This document shows, one piece after another, positions 1 through 10,961 of a stretch of DNA of 64,000 bases. Numbering within the stretch: the stretch's first letter is position 1; every line of letters begins with the position of its first letter. The stretch is from Corynespora cassiicola. Lineage: Eukaryota > Ascomycota > Dothideomycetes > Pleosporales > Corynesporascaceae. Both the position numbers and the translations under genes were made by a program. The stretch is taken from the NCBI GenBank assembly GCA_022059125.1, contig JAEUWY010000001.1, positions 2,356,001 to 2,420,000 of the forward strand. Direction: 5' to 3'. The notes under the pieces were generated by a model. That model saw nothing but the letters and a program-made list of their open reading frames with translations. It was not told where the DNA came from and did not search any database.

Positions 1-508
1 GCCGCAATCGGGAGGGAAAACCGCGCTCACCACAAGCGCTGACGATAAGAGCTCTGGAATGGCATCTTTCTCAACAGCAGGCTTTCTATGGAAAAGATGA
101 ACCGGAATGTATCCGATTGATATTTATTAATAGAGTTGAGATGGCGAAATTTACACTTACAAAGAGTTCGGCATCAATTGAACGAACCAAGTAGCTTCTC
201 ACTCATAAAATAGCGCTAAACAAAAGTTCGTCATCTACGAGCAAGCTCAATTCATTCTTTTTTTGAGATGTTATGAATGTTTTGGCTAGTCTTACTGTTA
301 TATTCCGATTTTGATACTAAGAAAATCTAACGTAGCAATGGCTCTCCTCTCGCTTCCGCGCGAGATTCACTGAGAGCCCAGATAAACCATTATATACATA
401 TCCTCGATATAGGAAACAGTATTATGGGTCCTTATTTTTTTTTATTCTCTTCCAATACTTGATTTGAGATATCTGATACTGTATGGTAGGCTGTCTGGTA
501 GCTGAATA
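1..508. other. Intergenic left edge, no gene seen
   Basis: AT-rich stretch between the window edge and the stop codon of the FAD monooxygenase. It should hold that gene's 3' untranslated region. I recognise no coding or RNA feature in it. Confidence 0.5.
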
Positions 509-2116
509 CTAGAGCGAAAGTATATTCCACGTGCCCTGCGCTCTGTGCAAGGCCCTGAGCATGTCCTCTTCAATATCATGGAACCATAGCCAATTGAACC
601 TGCCTTGTTGCAGCCGTGAAAGAATTTTAGTCATATCAGATTTCGATTCTTCATGCTGGAAAAAGATCATGCGCCCCAGTTCAGCAGACTGCTCCAACTG
701 TTTCTGTGCCCGTGGGCGTCGCACTGAATCGTATGAACTAAACGCTGCAGATATGAAGGGAATTGTCTCGCCCTGGGGGTCTTTTGAAAGCTCTCCGAGT
801 AAATGAGAAAGCACCAGAGCGTCTTCCAAGCCCTGGGCAGCGCCAGCGGCCTGGAAGGGTAAAGAGGCATGTGCGCTATCGCCCACAAGTACCACGCGGT
901 GGCGATAGTAAGTCGAGGTGTGAAGATGATGGAACAATCCCCATCTGATCGGTTTTGCTTTTCTGAGAAGCTGGCGAAAGCGATCGTCTACGCCGGGACC
1001 CTCAAAATCAGCCATCATGGCCTCATGTGTGACTTTTTCCGTCACAGCGTTGTTTAGCGTCCACGGGCTGTCCGAAGAAACGCAGAGAAGAAAATTGAAT
1101 TCCTGTGAGGAGCGGTTGTAAGATCATGCCCGAACCATTAATTGCGTTCAGAAAGAGGCCGACTTACCTCACCGCCCGTGATCCGATAAGTGACGGCACT
1201 GCGCTTGTGGCCAAAATAGAACTTGGCGACATCTGTAAGATTCCCAAGAATTTCCTGAGCTTCTGACATAGGAATCACTGCTCTGTAACAATATGCATCC
1301 GCATATACCGGGTCCACCTGGCTGGGATACTGAGGCTTCAGCACGTGATCTCGCACGACGCTCTTGATGCCGTCGGCGCCAGCAAGGACACTGGCCTCTG
1401 CTACCTCGCCATCATCAAATTCAAGGACGACCTTATCTGAGTGCTGTTCGATGTTTTGGAGACGCTTGCCGAACTTTACGTTCTCTGTCGGTATGAAGCC
1501 AGTCATTATGTCAAGGAGTGCTTTCCGGTGTGCCTAATGGAGATCAGCGGAGCAAAGATACACATGACAAGCGACAGGGCGACGGACTGATTTGCGGTTG
1601 AAATCAGGATGACCCCAAGCTGAATTTCCATACCATGGTTGATCTTGGCCTAGGAGTACGAATTAGCAACATAGATACAACAACGCCGTGCTAGTCCAAG
1701 GGAATTAGAAGTCGCACGCGTACCAAGACCCTCTTCGAGTAACAAGCCCTCGAAGAATACATCTTGAGCCTCTGCAGGCTTGTTTCCGACACATATCTTC
1801 TCATACTCGGGACGAAATCGCGGCTCGATTACATCCATCGCGCGCATTCCGTTAGGGGCAAATCCAATGCCGGCGCTTTGCTATGTGAACTGATGCTACC
1901 AGAAACCGATAGCTGGAGGCTCACCCTACCACAGAATATTCCTTTTCTTGTTCATACAGTGTGAAGGGAACAGATTTCCTGTGCAATGCCATGGCCAATG
2001 CGAGTCCCCCAATCCCAGCACCTAACGGCGACATCAGTCGACTACCAGACAGAAGCCAAACCCGAAGACTTGCCGACAATGGCGACACGAAAGTCGTTTG
2101 TGGGACACCCGGCCAT
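509..2116 (-). CDS. FAD-dependent monooxygenase, salicylate-hydroxylase-like, 6 exons
   Basis: Predicted flavoprotein hydroxylase of about 435 aa. Exons on the minus strand are 2116-2074, 2021-1930, 1880-1730, 1649-1588, 1533-1168 and 1102-509, and all phases agree. Residues 11-20 read VAIVGAGIGG, the dinucleotide-binding GxGxxG fold. A DG motif lies in [15 protein letters not shown], and the second FAD motif is [20 protein letters not shown] followed by QGLEDA. These are the hallmarks of class A flavin monooxygenases, which hydroxylate aromatic or prenylated substrates with NAD(P)H and O2. Intron 1 has a GC donor (GCAAGT). For intron 4 a 54-nt version (donor GTCCGT) is preferred to a 30-nt alternative (donor GTGTAT), which is too short for a fungal intron. 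The gene is divergent from the Zn2Cys6 regulator at 2542, which suggests shared control. The substrate cannot be read from sequence. Confidence 0.88.
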
Positions 2117-2541
2117 GGCGGATGTTTAGTAGCGATTTTTTCCGTACTATCAGCGATGTGTTTTTTACGTTCACTAAGACTTCAATAGTACGTGGATACT
2201 GTATAGACGAGTTAGACTGGTCAAAGAAGCAACAGCTGCGTTCGCGGATTAGGAGGAGAAGGCTGCTGCATAGATGGCGGTGCTTGTGTCCGCTTTTACC
2301 GGGTACACATGAACCAGTTTAGTTTGGCCGTGCAAGGCCAATGGCGATAACACGATGACGAGAAGCGGCGTTTCTCCGCATTTGGATGTCACGGCCAGTT
2401 CTGCTGATGGCGAGCTCATCCCCGGCTCCCCGGCTCCCCGGCCCTCCCACTCTCCACCCCAACCACCTTTCCCCGATATAGCCGGTCACGACATCTCCCT
2501 CCCAACTCCCCACCTCGCCTCCCCTTTTACCGCACGATTGA
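2117..2541. promoter_or_regulatory. Divergent promoter, FAD monooxygenase / Zn2Cys6 regulator
   Basis: A 425-bp interval separates the start codons of two divergent genes, so it must carry both promoters. The half next to the regulator (2400-2540) is C-rich (runs of CCCC and CTCC), like a pyrimidine-rich fungal leader. Shared control of enzyme and regulator is inferred from the arrangement. No defined operator was identified. Confidence 0.55.
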
Positions 2542-4929
2542 ATGGCGGCCCGCGCGGCCGAGCAAGCACTAGAGATGGCCTCACCGGCAAGCAAACGGCG
2601 GCGCATTGCTGTGGCGTGCAGTGCGTGTCGTGTACGCAAGTCCAGGTGCGCGCGGGGCGCTTCTATCGGTTGGCCCAGATGACTGACCTGCTTCTCATGC
2701 CAGGTGTGATGGACAACGCCCTTCGTGCGCATCCTGCCTAGGCCTGGGTTTTGCTTGCCAATACGAGTCGACCGAGTCGACCAATGTGCTTGTGCGCAAA
2801 GACTACTTGTTCGAACTGGAACAACGAGTGGCAGCCAACGAGCGCATGCTGCAACAGCTTGACCACCTTCTCAGAGGTCATCTCTCCGATTGCGCAAATG
2901 GTGAGGTACTCCACCCCCCCTCGTCTGCCATGACGGTCCGAGCCGATGAGAGCCCCCATCGTGCCAATGAGCTAGAGGAACCGCGAGACGAAGATACCTC
3001 GACAAATGGCATGGCCATGACTTTTATCGAAGAGCCAACGTCGGCCTTCTTTGGCGAGTCATCTAACATCAGCTTCGCCCATCTCCTGCTTCGCGCGACA
3101 GCTGCTGTCCGCCAACCCACGCCGACTGTACAGACCGCCGCAGACAGGGATTGTGTGCTGGTTCAGAGCAGCACGGGACGACCCTCCCATTTGCCGCCCT
3201 CGCCCTCCGCAACATCCTCGGATCTGCCAAAACTTTCAATCACTACTCTGCCATCAACCGAAGACATGGATGGCATGCTAGACGTTTATTTTGACACGTG
3301 TGGAGTGGTTTTCCCTTGTATCCACGAAGGAACCATGAGAAAGACATACGCTGAGTGCAAGGCCAATGGCTTTGCCAGGGTTCGTAGGACCTGGCTTGGT
3401 ACTCTTAACATGATCTTCGCCATGGCTACAAAATTTGACAGGGACGGCGACGACATTGCGTCGGCTAAAAGCCGCTTGGAACAGTCAAACGTCTTCTACA
3501 AAAGGGCCATGGAGCTCTGTGACGATCTCTCGAAACGCGTCATTAGTCTCGAAATTGTCCATTATCTGGTCCTGGTCGTACTTTTCTGTCAGGGCACCCA
3601 AAGGTCGGCACAAGCTTGGAATATGCATGGTGTCCTCGTCCGATCTGCAGTTGCGCTGGGGCTGCAGAGCGGTCGGAGCAGAGATGGGCTCGATCCGCGC
3701 ACAGAAGAATCCCGCCGCCGCACTTGGTTGGTCATATACTGCCTGGACAAGCTCTTGAGCATGGTCTATGGTAGGCCGGCAGCAATTTTGGATGAGCATA
3801 TGGCCGGCGAACAGACCATTTCAGTGCTGCACCAATTGTCACCAGACGCTTTGTTCGACACTATGGACTTGCCCGGTCAGTTTCTTGCCGTGTCATCTCG
3901 GCTATACCAATTGATGAGCCAGTCCCTTGTGAAACAGTATGGAGCCAATATCAATTATGAAAACTCGGGATTGGACGAATTAGCTTCGCTCCAAGCTTCC
4001 GCTGGATTCCGAAAGCTCCTTCGACTATGGGCATCGAACTTACCTTCTCGCCTATATCTTTGCGACCCTCGGTCAGACATGCTTGCAAAGAACACGCAGG
4101 TGAACCGATTGCGGGTCATTCTAACCCTCAGGTACCACAACGTCAGTATTCTTGTCCATAGGCCCTTGCTCACCAGCACAATACGTCACTTGTTTCGTAT
4201 CGACAAATCGCCAGAGAATCCATCATCATATCTGATGCCGCCGATTATGGCAGAGGCCCATGAATGCATTAGTTCGGCGGAAACTACCATTGAGATTGTG
4301 CACGGTGTTATAGCTGCTGATCCTACAAGTAGGAACAATCTCGGAGTATGGTTTTTTACTCTGTATTATGGTTAGTTCCAATTGCATTACAACTATAAGC
4401 GACCGCATAAGCATTGCTGATCGAACTTAAAAAAAAAAGTCTTCACAGCGTCTTTAGTGATCATTGGCCGCTTACTGTGGGCAAAACACGGACAAATTGC
4501 CATAGACGACGCTGCTACCCATCAGGCAAAGCTACTTCTCGACAAGGCCGAAGCAATATTCCAGAATCTCAACCAACAAGACCCTTTAGTTTCTAGCTGC
4601 TCAAGATATATTCGCAACCTATCGGGCATGTGCTCTCGAGGTGGGTAGTGCTTTGTTCAACCACAAACTGCAACGCCAGAAAGCTTGTTGACAACATGGC
4701 TGACATATCAGCAGGCTCGTGCGAGAACCCAATTGATCTTCCTTCAGCACCTGCTGGGATGCGGCCTGATGACATACCTATTTCTGCTCCTAACTCATCG
4801 GATACAAACCAACTCGATGCGGAGGGTTTAGAGGCGTTTGGAATTCTGACATCAGAAATGTTTGATCCGTCCTTCTTTGACAACTTTGGCCTGGCCGGTA
4901 CCGGAATTGCGCCCGAGAATCCCATATAG
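2542..4929 (+). CDS. Zn2Cys6 transcription factor with fungal_trans domain, 4 exons
   Basis: Nuclear DNA-binding regulator of about 729 aa. Exons are 2542-2645, 2704-4370, 4440-4640 and 4712-4929, in phase throughout. The binuclear zinc cluster spans the first intron: CSACRVRKSRC, then DGQRPSCASCLGLGFAC (C-x2-C-x6-C-x6-C-x2-C-x6-C). A short coiled coil follows (DYLFELEQRVAANERMLQQL), as expected for a dimeric Gal4-type factor. The central region holds the fungal-specific regulatory domain (for example MHGVLVRSAVALGLQ and SRRRTWLVIYCLDK). An acidic Phe-rich tail (MFDPSFFDNFGL) could be an activation domain. A TGA lies directly upstream of ATG 2542; ATG 2575 is an in-frame alternative. Intron 3 (4641-4711) was chosen because only its length restores the frame of the tail, and it has a GCTGAC branch point. 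It is divergent from the monooxygenase, hence a likely pathway-specific regulator. Confidence 0.88.
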
Positions 4930-5473
4930 GCAACTGTCAGACCAGAAATTTGACGGGTATCAATAATCACTTCCGAAAGAGAGGTACTTTCATCTTCCAT
5001 GCCCAATCAAAGACAAGAGAGACATTAATTACGCACTTGCTTTGTGGACTGGATCGGCGGAGTCCGAGGATTCCGGACTATGCTCGGCTGGTCGCCATCG
5101 AACGCGCCCCGTTGCGTTTCGTGCGGGAACACCAGAGTAGGTGTGCCACAACAGAAAAATTAAAACAGCTAACTACGATCGACAGCACGGGACTAGTGAC
5201 AGCAATTACACTCAAAAATTGGTGTCTTGTCCAATGCACCTGCTGACATCGTTTTCCTGGTTCTGAAGATTTTAACCAATCGTTCGCTCCACTTAGCCCC
5301 ACAGAATTTTACACCCTGATTCTAACTCGGCACATCCGACATTCAGGTTTTTTTTTTGCCTTGGATTTGGTTCTAGAAGAATTTGAATTCATCATAAGAT
5401 CCAAGCGCCCATATGTAACAGCCTTTATATGCTTTGTAATTTAGCCAACCATCACGTGAAGCAAATTCTCAGC
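4930..5473. other. Intergenic, 3' region of regulator and 5' flank of tRNA-Leu
   Basis: No gene recognised. It should hold the 3' untranslated region of the upstream regulator. The sequence becomes AT-rich towards the tRNA, which is usual for fungal tRNA flanks. Confidence 0.5.
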
Positions 5474-5572
5474 GGTGAGATGGCCGAGTTGGTTATGGCG
5501 CCAGGTTAAGGTCTTCTTAACATCTAATTCCTGGTCACGAAAGTGGCGTGGGTTCGAGTCCCACTCTCATCA
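5474..5572 (+). tRNA. tRNA-Leu(AAG) with a 17-nt intron
   Basis: A 7-bp acceptor stem pairs GGTGAGA with TCTCATC, followed by discriminator A. The A box reads TGGCCGAGTTGG. The anticodon stem is CCAGG/CCTGG and its 24-nt loop starts TTAAGG, so the anticodon is AAG once a 17-nt intron after position 37 is removed. The long variable arm TCACGAAAGTGGC marks a class II tRNA, consistent with leucine. The T arm reads GGGTTCGAGTCCC. A small hairpin (5580-5594) and a run of eight T (5610-5617) lie downstream. Confidence 0.92.
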
Positions 5573-6614
5573 ATATCGTCCGCTCGTTGAGCGGGTTTCG
5601 GGAGTTATCTTTTTTTTGCCTCCCGCCATTTCTTGTGCGCATAGCACTAGATTCTCCCGAGGGGCTGCAGAGCCGTGTACATCAAGGAGGAATTCTGTTA
5701 ATGATTGCGTGGCTTCAAATACTTCTGTTTTTTTCTTCAAATGACGCATTATCGTGTGAGATTCCACCTAGTAGACATCTTGTCCTTTGCTTCAGAAGAA
5801 AATCTGGAGGAGAGTCTCTGGTATAAGTATAAATGGGATTCGATTCAATTCGATTAATTGGACTATTCTAAGCCTTGAATAAACGATTCGGATCAAAGAA
5901 ATTAGCGTTCCGATAATTGTGAGTACGTTAAGGTTATGAGGTACGCACGCGCAATGCCACTCTTAATTCGGTCCGTTTATTCGAGGGCATGCCTGCGAAA
6001 GCCGACATTCTTCGGTATTGATCACTAGTAGTCGCAATATTAACTTTCATTCGACCAATCTTTGGGCTCTGGAAGCTGTCACCTAGTGCAATGTGTCGGC
6101 TACGGCCAAGGAGTGGCTTGGAGGCTTTCATTTGGACGGATATTCGTCTCACCATAAAGCGTGTCTGGAATTCAACTTTTTTCGATATTTTCTGATTTTT
6201 TGAAACCCGATTATGGAACGTCTAAAAGGGCAGATATAGGTTTACTTGCCATTGAAAAAGGGTGCATCTAATCCTATCTCATATTCCATTACTTGGGGTA
6301 CGTTTGGAGTGTGCGTTTTGAAGTTGATATGCCAAACTATCGTTTTCACTAACTTTTAGTGGCTAGCCATCCGGAGCATGCAGATCCGACAGGAATTAAA
6401 GTCTGATACGTTGGTATGCAGGGTGAGCTCGGATACTTGAGTGCGAGTGCGAGTGCGACTTACTTGTTCCAGAGAGGAATTGCTTTGACGCATGATGTCA
6501 CCGGAAAGTTTTCCTTTTGTGATTTATAGCTGCTTAGACCCTTCCATCTCTGACCCATGTGATTCGTTCAGCGAATACACCTTGAAAATTCTCCGGCCTT
6601 CGAACTCCACACCC
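5573..6614. other. Intergenic between tRNA-Leu and second regulator
   Basis: About 1 kb of AT-rich sequence without a recognisable gene. It contains the tRNA terminator and presumably the promoter of the regulator at 6615. An in-frame ATG at 6492 could extend that regulator, but it would add 41 unconserved-looking residues before the zinc cluster. Confidence 0.5.
5610..5617 (+). terminator. Pol III T-run after tRNA-Leu
   Basis: Eight consecutive T about 37 nt past the tRNA end, preceded by a perfect hairpin at 5580-5594 (CCGCTC, GTT loop, GAGCGG). This is the first strong Pol III stop signal after the gene, at an unusually long distance. Confidence 0.6.
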
Positions 6615-8121
6615 ATGGTTAATAAAGGTCGCCCTTCTAGAGACTGTACTCCTTGTAAAAGGAGAAAACTCCGCGTACGCTTAACCTTTTTCTATAACAC
6701 TAAAACAGCGAAGACACCTTTAGCTCTTGAAAAATGTATAGCAGAAGCTAATTTTGGGATTTCAGTGTGACTTACAGGTTGGATCATGTGGGCAGTGTCT
6801 CAGAGCGAAACTTATGTGCTATGGATACCGACAAGATAATGAGCTGGTTATTTACGACGAGACCGGCAAGACTGCAAGAAAAGTGCTAGCACGACACCAT
6901 CAGCCCCATCCGCCTCATTCTCCACAATTAGGGAATTCACCTCAACTAGCCTGGGACGTACGTGCTCGACATACCTTTTTCTCGCTATATGTTGAACGTC
7001 TCTCGCAAAATTGCACACATCTTGGCTCTCTGTATGCGCGAGCCTCAACGATAGGGCAGTTGGCGTCCAGCGTCGACGCACTCAGTTTAGCTTTGGTGGC
7101 TTTCCAATTCGAAAGCCTTGAACTAATGCGCCTAGCAAATTCGAGATACGTGGGGGCTATTCGGGGCGTAGGCCAAGCCCTGAGAAATGTACAGACAGCC
7201 GTAAGCGACGAGACACTGCAGTCCGTGATGCTGCTCGACCTATACGAAAAGATCACCAACCGCAACTCGAGGAACTCCTATTCATGGATGAGCCATGCCC
7301 AAGGCGCCCTGTCACTGGTTATCAAACGTGAAGATGGCAATATCACGTCTCCTCAATTTGGCCAGCTCGCAAGTCGTGTTTTGTCCACATTTACCATCAG
7401 CTGCGGTGTCTTGGCGGCACCTGTCCCTGAGCAACTTTTTGCTTTACGTAAAAGCTTGGATCGAATTATGGTTTCCTCAAAATGGAATTTTGTCACACTG
7501 CTCATGGACACTGTAAACTTGCGAGCCGACTCTCTCAGCGCCGGGGCAAATGCAAACGAAATCGCGAATAGAGCCAAGAAGTTGGAACGCACATTGTCTA
7601 ATCTGGAAGAGAATTTGCCGGAACATTGGAGACCCAAGCGAATCTACGTGTCTGAGCGCAACGAGCGCACACTTGGATCCTACTATGACATTTATTCAAG
7701 CCATTATATTACTCAAGTATGCAACGCTATCCGAATCCAGCGACTGGAAATGAACGTCCTGATCCGAAGCTACGACCCAGCCTCGGCCGAAGGTGCTGAA
7801 GAAACCATATCCCACATCTCGAACCAAATTTGTGCATCTGCGCCATATTTCATTCTACCAGGTGCTCGTCCAGACAACAAAGAGCCTTTTTCTTCTCTAC
7901 AGAGGCTTCAATGCGTTAATCTTCTGGTGGCGCTTTACGCTGCCGCCTACTCTTCCTCGGACACAAAACTCAAAGAATGGATCACCGGCACTATGAACTA
8001 CATAGTCGAGAAAGGGCATCTGAAGGTAGCAAAGAATATTGCGGATATTTTGAGGGACAACCCTGATACGGACATTTGGACTGTGTATGCAAGGACTGGG
8101 TGTTATGCAATTGCAGCGTGA
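6615..8121 (+). CDS. Zn2Cys6 transcription factor, 2 exons
   Basis: Nuclear regulator of about 471 aa. Exons are 6615-6674 and 6766-8121, with a 91-nt intron inside the zinc cluster. The joined cluster reads CTPCKRRKLRC, then DLQVGSCGQCLRAKLMC, a full C-x2-C-x6-C-x6-C-x2-C-x6-C. Start 6615 gives MVNKGRPSRDCTPC, the usual short basic lead into the cluster. The rest looks like the shorter fungal-specific regulatory domain (DUF3468-like), with ALSLALVAFQFESLELMRLA and VMLLDLYEKITNR in the typical all-helical arrangement. The P450 starts 338 bp downstream on the same strand. This is the second cluster regulator within 6 kb. Which genes it controls is inference only. Confidence 0.85.
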
Positions 8122-8459
8122 GCGGCCTTTACGACAAGCAATGTTTGGTTGCATGGAATTGACTACTCCAGTTGTTGTGGGGAAATCAATCCACGTCGGT
8201 GTTCGCGCTGAGAAATCACCGATCAAATGACAAGCGCTTAATAAATACTGACGCCGACATGAAGCGAGACAGGGATGATGGTGACGATCTCCGAAGTACG
8301 ATCGAACAATACCGACGAACAACAGAACGCTCAGGCATAGCTTTGTTGCCTTAAGAATGTCCTTCAGGCAGCAATAGAAATGGCTTTTAGATATCTTGAC
8401 TTGAATACTAGCTATTCGATAACGCTCGATTTTTTCGATACTTGTTGTGTACGGCCATC
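8122..8459 (+). promoter_or_regulatory. Intergenic, likely P450 promoter
   Basis: A 338-bp gap between regulator and P450 on the same strand. It must contain the regulator's 3' end and the P450 promoter. No clear TATA box or other site was picked out. Confidence 0.4.
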
Positions 8460-10205
8460 ATGCATATTCCTGTCCTAGCGCTGCCCATTTTACTCGTAGC
8501 TGCGGCTGTTGTCGTACGTCGATAGCCCATCGTCAAGAATTAGCTTAGATGTTGATAGCTCTCTAGAGCATCGTCCGACGAGCCCGAGACCCGCTCTCGC
8601 AAGTTCCTGGACCTTGGTATGCCAAATGGACATCTATGGTAATCATCTACCATTGGCTTCGCGGAAAACGAACTGCGTATGTACACCATCTCCATGAGAA
8701 ATATGGTACGTTTTAGAATAGGCCATAGAAAATCTATTTAATTCAGCGAATCTAGGTCCTGTGGTACGAGTCAGCCCCATAGAGGTCGACTTTTGCTCTG
8801 TTTCTGGAGCAAAGCGAATCCACTCTTTCAACCGGCCATTCCTCAAGGGTTCCATGTACGATGTATTTCGCAGTGGCAATGGTGTCGAGAACCTTTTCAG
8901 TACTAGAAACCTGGATATTCACGCACGACACCGTCGTCTGCTCTCCGCGCCTGCCTCTGACAGTAACCTGGAGAACTTTGAGCATGTTGTTGAGTCGAAA
9001 GCTCAGATGGCGGTTGAAAAGATTGGCGTAGAAATGGCAAAAAATGGTGCAGCGAACACAGCGAAGTGGTGGATATTCTTTAGTACAGACGTGATTGGGG
9101 AGTTGTCATTTGGAGACAGTTTCCGAATGCTAGAGCAAGGAAAGGTAAGCCATCCTTTAGCTAACTTTAATCAAGTATATCACCATTGTTAACCTGCTAT
9201 TGACAAATAAAAACAGACAAATCAATACATCGATGATCTCCAGAAGGTCGCCACCCGCAGTGGAGTCCGGGTGGCCTTTCCGAGCATAATGAAGCTTGCG
9301 CCGTACATCCCACTCCCATACTTTACGGATGCCTATGCTTCTACACAAAGGATGCGTTACTACGCAGAAGAATCCATCAGTCGCTATGAAAAACTTATAG
9401 CAGTGGAGCCAAATGTTCCCAGGCCGACACTCTTCACGAAACTTTTTCAGGCCAAGGATGACACATTGACCCGAGCTGAACTAGTGGCTAGCGCCCAGAG
9501 TTACATAACAGCTGGAAGCGATACCACAGCTTTTTCCTTGACATTTCTGACTTGGGCTGTTTGCAAGCCTGAGAATGAAGAGATCAAGAAGAGGTTGGCG
9601 AGCGAAGTTGGAGCTCTCCCTGACAACTATTCTGACGAAAACCTGAAGCGACTCCCCTACTTGAACCAAGTTATCAAGGAAACACTCAGACTTTATGCTC
9701 CTGCACCAGCATGGCTTCCGAGAGTGGTACCACCTGGTGGATGCGAAATTGATGGATACTGGATGCCAGGGGGAACAGAGGTTCAAACTCAAGGATACAG
9801 TATGCATAGGAATACTCAAGTGTATCCGAACCCTGAAAAGTAAGTCTAAAATTTGGTGTATTGGTATAGAATTGGACGGTGTCACTAATGCAATCAAAGA
9901 TTTGACCCTTCCAGGTGGGAGTCGCCAACAAAGGACATGAACGATGCTTGGATGCCTTTCGGAGGCGGCGCTCGAAGTAGGTATTATGCTGCCTGTACCT
10001 AGTCTCAGTACTGACATATTTCATAGTCTGCATCGGGTTGCACTTGGCTCAAAAAGAATTGCGCATCGCCACTGCAAGATTCTTCCGCGCCTTTCCGGAC
10101 GCAAAAGTGTCAAACCAGGACGGATTCTGCGACGATGACATGGAGCAAGTCATTTATTTCCTGATGTATCCTAAGAATAAACGTTGCTTAATTCAAGCTT
10201 CGTGA
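8460..10205 (+). CDS. Cytochrome P450 monooxygenase, 6 exons
   Basis: Heme-thiolate monooxygenase of about 486 aa. Exons are 8460-8513, 8567-8705, 8756-9144, 9217-9839, 9900-9976 and 10027-10205, in phase. A hydrophobic N-terminal anchor (ALPILLVAAAVVV) is split from the Pro-rich hinge (VPGPWYAKW) by intron 1. The I-helix oxygen-activation motif is AGSDTTAFS, the K-helix ExxR is ETLR, the PERF-like segment is FDPSRW, and the heme-binding loop is FGGGARICIG with the axial cysteine. All key motifs are present, so the enzyme looks functional and bound to the endoplasmic reticulum. FGDSFRMLEQGK resembles fungal P450s acting on secondary metabolites or aromatic acids. The substrate cannot be assigned. 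Confidence 0.9.
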
Positions 10206-10879
10206 TCTTCCGCAGGATTACACTAGTTTTCAACTCGATTCTTCCATCAATCATTGGTACATCGTATCTTAGATAATACCTTAATCGGGTTTAAGCTTTT
10301 GAGCCTACCACAACGTCTTGGGTTATACAAAACTCGTCAGCAGTTTCCATTACAGCCATTAGTAAAGAACAAGCATTTGAAGACCCAGGTTGGTCAACAT
10401 TCGTCAGATGCATCTCGGCTGCTCTTCATGATTCGTTTCCCGCCGAACCTTGGTTCTTTCACGTGCGATGCTACCCTTTTTCCCCAGATAAATGCGAACG
10501 GATAGAAAATATGTTGCGTCAGCAGATAGAATAAAATAGTGATGCACTGAGCGCTCTCGTTTGTTCGACTTGGACTGCCAGCCAGGCCCCAGGTCTCAAC
10601 TCATCTTTGGGTGGCGAAGGATTATATGGCCCTATTCCGCTTTTGGAAGGTTATATAATGATCATCTTCAACTCCAACACTCATCCCTGATGGGGCTACC
10701 GGAACAACTCAGTTGCGAATAGCGAGTTTGTGGGGTTCATGGTGCTTTACTAATTATTAAAAGGGCAAAATGCGGGGAAGTTGCAGCTCGGGTGCCGAAT
10801 TACACCGAGTTCTAGGTTCCCTCCAATGATTTGCACCTGGATTTTGACATTAGCCATCTGTCCGAGCATTCCCCACGAT
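10206..10879. other. Intergenic between P450 and hydrolase
   Basis: AT-rich, with no gene seen. It carries the P450 3' end and the upstream promoter of the hydrolase. Confidence 0.5.
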
Positions 10880-10886
10880 TATAAAA
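10880..10886 (+). promoter_or_regulatory. TATA box of alpha/beta hydrolase
   Basis: TATAAAA lies 4 nt before the most upstream in-frame ATG (10890) and 76 nt before ATG 10962. Transcription would start roughly 30 nt further on, which would exclude the upstream ATG and favours 10962, where a signal peptide begins. Confidence 0.55.
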
Positions 10887-10961
10887 CGTATGCCCACAGC
10901 CAATACAACGAAACGCATTTCTAGCAAAAGCATGCAATTATCGGTTACATATGCCGTCAAG

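Noticed and set aside
6492..6614. N-terminal extension of the second Zn2Cys6 regulator
   Set aside because: In frame, but adds 41 residues before a zinc cluster that normally sits close to the start. ATG 6615 is the better choice.
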